Positions 23,168 through 31,333 of a stretch of 31,333 nucleotides of DNA are shown here, one piece after another. How positions within the stretch are numbered: the first letter of the stretch is position 1; every line of letters starts with the position of its first letter. The notes beneath the pieces are model-generated. The model was not told the DNA's origin. It was given only the letters and a program-made list of their open reading frames with translations, and made no database searches. A program made the translations under genes and the position numbers. The stretch lies in NCBI GenBank assembly GCA_036897485.1, contig JAYMTF010000709.1:1-31333 (forward strand), read 5' to 3'. The stretch comes from Pelargonium nanum. Taxonomy: Eukaryota > Streptophyta > Magnoliopsida > Geraniales > Geraniaceae.

Positions 23168-23218
23168 ATGCAAATCACACTCTCTTCTCTTTCACTTTCC
23201 TTTCACAGCTCACACTGA
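23168..23218 (+). other. Upstream ORF 1 in the kinase leader (16 codons)
   Basis: ATG at 23168 opens a 16-codon frame ending TGA at 23218. It is rich in Ser and Leu because of the pyrimidine-rich leader. It ends 139 bases before the main start. Whether it is translated is unknown, and its start context (GCAAATGC) is moderate. Confidence 0.4.
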
Positions 23219-23285
23219 CGATTCTCTTCGTTTTCCCAAACTGTTTGGTTTTCGAATTGGGTTTGGGTGCCGGTTTTTCTGTATA

Positions 23286-23291
23286 ATGTGA
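23286..23291 (+). promoter_or_regulatory. Minimal AUG-stop upstream ORF
   Basis: The leader contains ATG immediately followed by TGA at 23286-23291, 66 bases upstream of the main ATG. AUG-stop elements in plant leaders can stall ribosomes and lower expression of the main frame. The effect here is inferred, and depends on the transcript start being upstream of this point. Confidence 0.5.
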
Positions 23292-23357
23292 AGCCCTAGC
23301 TCCGGCGAGTTAGGGTTTTGCGAGATCGGCGACGAATCGGCTGCATTCTTGTTCTAA

Positions 23358-28281
<4,924 letters not shown>

Positions 28282-29471
28282 GCTGCAACTTATATTTTTG
28301 TAAAAAAGAACCTATGTATTCTTTTTTAAAGTATTGTGTTCTACCTATTATGCTATGCTTTACCTATTTAAGTTTTTGCTTTCACTCTTCACAAAAGCTG
28401 TTTTTTTTTTTCGTTTACTTGTGGTTACTACCCACTTCTCTCTCACTACACTTAAAATCAAATTCTATCCTTACAGTTGCTAATCTATATCTTATTAATT
28501 CCCTTCAGTTTTACTTTGTATACATGTTTTTTTATGTCTGAAGAGGCTGGTGATGGTTGTTTTATGGTTCACTAGATTGTTTTCCCCGGCGATGCTCGGG
28601 TTTATCTTATTTTAACCATTTATGTTTGTATTGGTATTAATTATTATTATATTTAATTCAATTTATATAACTTTATTACTATTATTATTAATATATTATC
28701 TAATTTTTTGAAATGTTTAATCAAAATATTATATGTCTCATGTCCTTTCTTCATGTATCATAAATGAATTAATTGTATGCATGAATTGTGTTAATTATTC
28801 ATTATCATTCCATAATTTTCTACTTTATTAGTCAATTTTGAGTTTATGTGTAACATTTATATTGTAAAAGTATTTTTAATATGATTATAGAAATCACATC
28901 AATCTCATAAACAATATTACAATATATTTCCAAATATTTCTTAAATTATTTATTTAGTCCATATTGATCTTTGTACATTTATTTATTTCAATTAAAATTT
29001 AAAATTATTTAATCATTTTTTATATTATAGTAATGACTCACTTGTATTTTATATATGTTTGAGTTCATTTTACAAAAGAATATAGAGATCATGAACATAT
29101 TCTAAACTGTACAAGATTGTGACACATGCCTAAGATCAGGTGAATTTAGGAACCATAACCGTCTAGAGGAAAGGACGTTCAACAAAAATTTTCAAAAGAC
29201 CAAATTTGGTACTGAATCCCTGAATTAAAATTTTCAAGACCAAATATGATAGTCTTTCTTTTGTGGGGTTTCATCCCCTCAAAACATGAATATTTAGGCA
29301 CAACCCGTAGCAAACTAAATTTCCATTTTCCTGTGGGCCTTGAATCCAACATTACTCACAACATATTGGGCTTTCTCGTAGCTCAGCATTGGGTTGGGAT
29401 TTTAGGTTTGAACCCAATACAAAACATTGAATAACACGATTTCTTCCCTTTACATTGATACTATATTTACA
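28282..29471. other. 3' flank of the kinase gene and AT-rich intergenic DNA
   Basis: The first 200-300 bases are expected to be 3' UTR. The rest (28600-29100) is extremely A/T-rich. No gene, RNA or clear repeat is seen; the open frames at 28314-28541 and 29246-29434 show no protein features. Confidence 0.55.
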
Positions 29472-29624
29472 TGGTATTCACTTCCGGGACAGCAGACCTA
29501 CAAATGTCTGTGTTTCTCATCCTGAGGGGCACCCCATAGTGTCGGCAAGATGGTCGAACCTGAGACCTCAAAAGAAATTCAAAACGCATCAACCGCTTGG
29601 TCCAGCATGCCTTGGTATTCACTT
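29472..29624 (-). mobile_element. tRNA-derived SINE with 12-bp target-site duplication
   Basis: TGGTATTCACTT occurs at 29472-29483 and again at 29613-29624, bracketing 129 bases. On the minus strand the insert has a box-A-like TGGACCAAGCGG (29603-29592) and a box-B-like GGTTCGACC (about 29560-29552), the order and spacing of an internal Pol III promoter. The 3' end (GGTCTGCTGTCCCGG) has no poly(A), unlike the other SINEs in this window, so it belongs to a different family. Confidence 0.6.
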
Positions 29625-29699
29625 TCTTCTCAAAAGGTGCCCCACATTTTTCTTTATATATTTTGCCAAGTCTGGCGAATGTAGGTACCAACGTGGTCA

Positions 29700-30155
29700 T
29701 GCACGTTCTTCACATGAAAAGCATTTCCTATGAGTAGCTCGCATCATTGAACCCACTGGTCTCCAATAACGTGTCCCGAGGCAATATTGGCTCTCATTGT
29801 CCCAACAGGATCAGCATTAGCTTCACCACTAGTCTTTTTGTCACAATTATTTAAATTGTTTCTGTAAATGGGTGAGACACAAATTTGGTACTGCATTTGG
29901 GTTGCCAGGATCGTCTAGCGGAAGGTCTTGCTCTTCATTTTCAGCTTCAGCTTCAATTATTGATAGTTTGATGTGCCCAACTCCACCAGCCTTTTTTTTT
30001 AAAATATTGTAACAAAAAATTGTTATTGAATATTGGACGAACCGGAGGAGAGCCCGTGAACCAATTAACCAAAGAAGGAAAGGCAGCGAGGGTAGATATT
30101 GTGTAGCCAAGATGTCACATGTAAACTTGGACCTTTCTCGTGATCCCATCAGCAT
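29700..30155 (-). pseudogene. Unidentified coding-like fragment on the minus strand
   Basis: From about 29990 down to 29847 the minus strand encodes GGVGHIKLSIIEAEAENEE followed by QDLPLDDPGNPNAVPN and then a stop. The next open piece in another frame, to about 29750, reads TSGEANADPVGTMRANI and IASGHVIGDQWVQ. Base composition is less A/T-rich than around it and the peptides are not low-complexity, which suggests a decayed gene or transposase piece. I do not recognise the family. It could also be chance. Confidence 0.3.
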
Positions 30156-30252
30156 TAACTAATTTGATATTTCACAAGTAAGTTTCAACAAAGCACGAAC
30201 ATGTGATTATAGGTGACGATTTAGACTTCATATTGAATTCTGAATTTCGAAA

Positions 30253-30618
30253 GCTTTTAGTTGAGATGGTTCTTAACATGGTATCAGAGCTGGTTATGTT
30301 GCCTCCCCATGTGGTCTTCAGCCCGCTTGCAGATGGTCATGTCTGCAGTGGCCCACGTGTGGAAGAAAAATACTTACATATAAAGGAGAGTGCCGATTTA
30401 AAAGACCCCGATTGTGCACGTATCGAGCTTGCCGATAAACGAAAAATGTGAGACTCGCACGTGAGGGGAGTGTTAAAGTGGGTAATGTGTCCCACATCGG
30501 ATAAATATGAGATGAAGAGGCTACATATAATTGTGCAAATGAAACTCTACTAATAAGATTGACTTTTTAGTAGTAAAACCTCAAATCATTATGTGTAGCT
30601 AATCATTGAAATTTAACA
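30253..30618 (+). mobile_element. Small LTR retroelement (TRIM-like), left LTR mostly lost
   Basis: TGGTATCAGAGC at 30279-30290 matches the primer-binding site for initiator tRNA-Met and directly follows AACA, the expected end of a left LTR. After 180 bases without a coding domain comes a polypurine-like GTGAGGGGAG (30461-30470), then TGTTAA (30471), where a right LTR would start. That unit contains GTGTCCCACATCGG, common in plant TRIM-like LTRs, and could end at 30618 (TTAACA), giving a 148-bp LTR with matching 6-base inverted ends. Only the last part of the left LTR is seen. It encodes no enzymes, so it would have depended on other elements. Confidence 0.6.
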
Positions 30619-31280
30619 AATTTTAAATTTTAGATGTTTGTAGTTTTGGATCCAAGTTAAGAGCTCTACATGTGATCCCATCAAAAGTTCAAAACTAGAA
30701 ATGTAGCTAAATTAATGACTTGAATATGAGATGCCCAAAACTTGTTTGATTTATATATATAAATAAAGGATTAAGACCCTTCACCACACTGAAGTGAATG
30801 AGGCTAATATTGGATCTTTTTAATTGTAGGCTAATATTGAAAATATTCCTTATTTCAATAGTGTTGCTTTGGGAAATCGAGTTTCTTATGATATTTCGTT
30901 TTCTTGGAGTGAAGGTACAGTTTTGGTCTCATCGAATGTGGAAATTCATAAAAAATATTTAAAAAGTGCACCTAGTAATTATTAAATTTCATTAAATATC
31001 TTTAAAAATTGACCGACACAAATATAAACTATTGACACAATATTTCTTTCTATAAATATCAACGATATAGTTTGATTTAATTCTAATAATGTTAATTGTG
31101 CAATCACTATAACACTTTTAATGAGAAGACTTGTTTTATGTAATAGTTCTTCCCTCAACCATTTTTTTCAATATTCTAATGTAGACATTTTCCACAATTT
31201 TCTAAACTTTATATATTAATTATTAACAATCATTAAACATTAAATAGAAACAAATGTTCTGTTAAAAAAAAAAGTGTTCT
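30619..31280. other. AT-rich region without a supported gene
   Basis: I see no gene, RNA or clear repeat here. The sequence is A/T-rich up to about 31280. Confidence 0.55.
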
Positions 31281-31333
31281 GCTAGGGTTACAAAAGAAGG
31301 AAGAGACAGCCGCCACCGGCGGCTTTGCCGCCG
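31281..31333. other. GC-rich sequence at the window edge, possible start of a gene
   Basis: CTAGGGTT (31284-31291; AACCCTAG on minus, a telo-box-like element) is followed by a purine-rich stretch and then GCCGCCACCGGCGGC, a short hairpin, and more GCCGCC. The abrupt change from A/T-rich DNA suggests the end or beginning of a gene or transposon beyond the window. The strand cannot be decided. Confidence 0.3.

Noticed and set aside
23049-23291. 80-codon plus-strand frame in the kinase leader
   Set aside because: It has no ATG at its start and lies in the likely 5' UTR; the content is leader-like.

Overview
The window is nuclear DNA of a flowering plant, very probably a eudicot. It has intron-containing genes with GT-AG introns, AT-rich intergenic DNA and several plant-type mobile elements. 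I cannot name the species. Three intact protein-coding genes can be supported: a TON1-recruiting-motif (TRM)-like gene on + (1904-3170, 2 exons), a GT-3-type trihelix transcription factor on - (14178-13248, 2 exons), and a CPK13-type calcium-dependent protein kinase on + (23358-28281, 7 exons). They look like unrelated neighbours with their own promoters; nothing suggests a cluster or shared pathway.

Layout: 1-56 is the right end of a Stowaway-like MITE cut by the window edge. 57-1903 is the upstream region of the TRM-like gene, with a 102-bp tandem duplication and a TATA box near 1633. 3171-6631 is AT-rich intergenic DNA with one weak SINE-like remnant near 4955. 6632-12024 is one non-LTR retrotransposon (LINE, L1 clade) on the minus strand, bracketed by a perfect 17-bp target-site duplication. 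Its ORF1 carries an RRM domain (BNR-type plant LINE) and its ORF2 encodes endonuclease, reverse transcriptase and a zinc-finger tail. It is dead: three in-frame stops and three frameshifts. 13248-14560 holds the trihelix gene and its G-box/TATA promoter.

14600-22900 is gene-poor. It contains two related tRNA-derived SINE copies (17067 and 18916), an orphan RNase H fragment (21016-21219, minus), a TA microsatellite, an inverted repeat and a 56-bp tandem repeat. 23007-28281 is the CPK13-type gene, with a TATA box, two upstream ORFs (one a bare AUG-stop) and an 88-bp duplication in intron 3. 28282-31333 holds another SINE with a 12-bp target-site duplication (29472-29624), a coding-like minus-strand fragment (29700-30155), and the core of a small LTR element (initiator-tRNA-Met PBS at 30279, polypurine tract and a 148-bp LTR-like unit from 30471). 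A GC-rich sequence begins at the right edge.

I found no clearly new biological system. The most useful second-look items are the LINE with its decay pattern, the AUG-stop uORF of the kinase gene, the G-box palindrome upstream of the trihelix gene, and the paired SINE copies.
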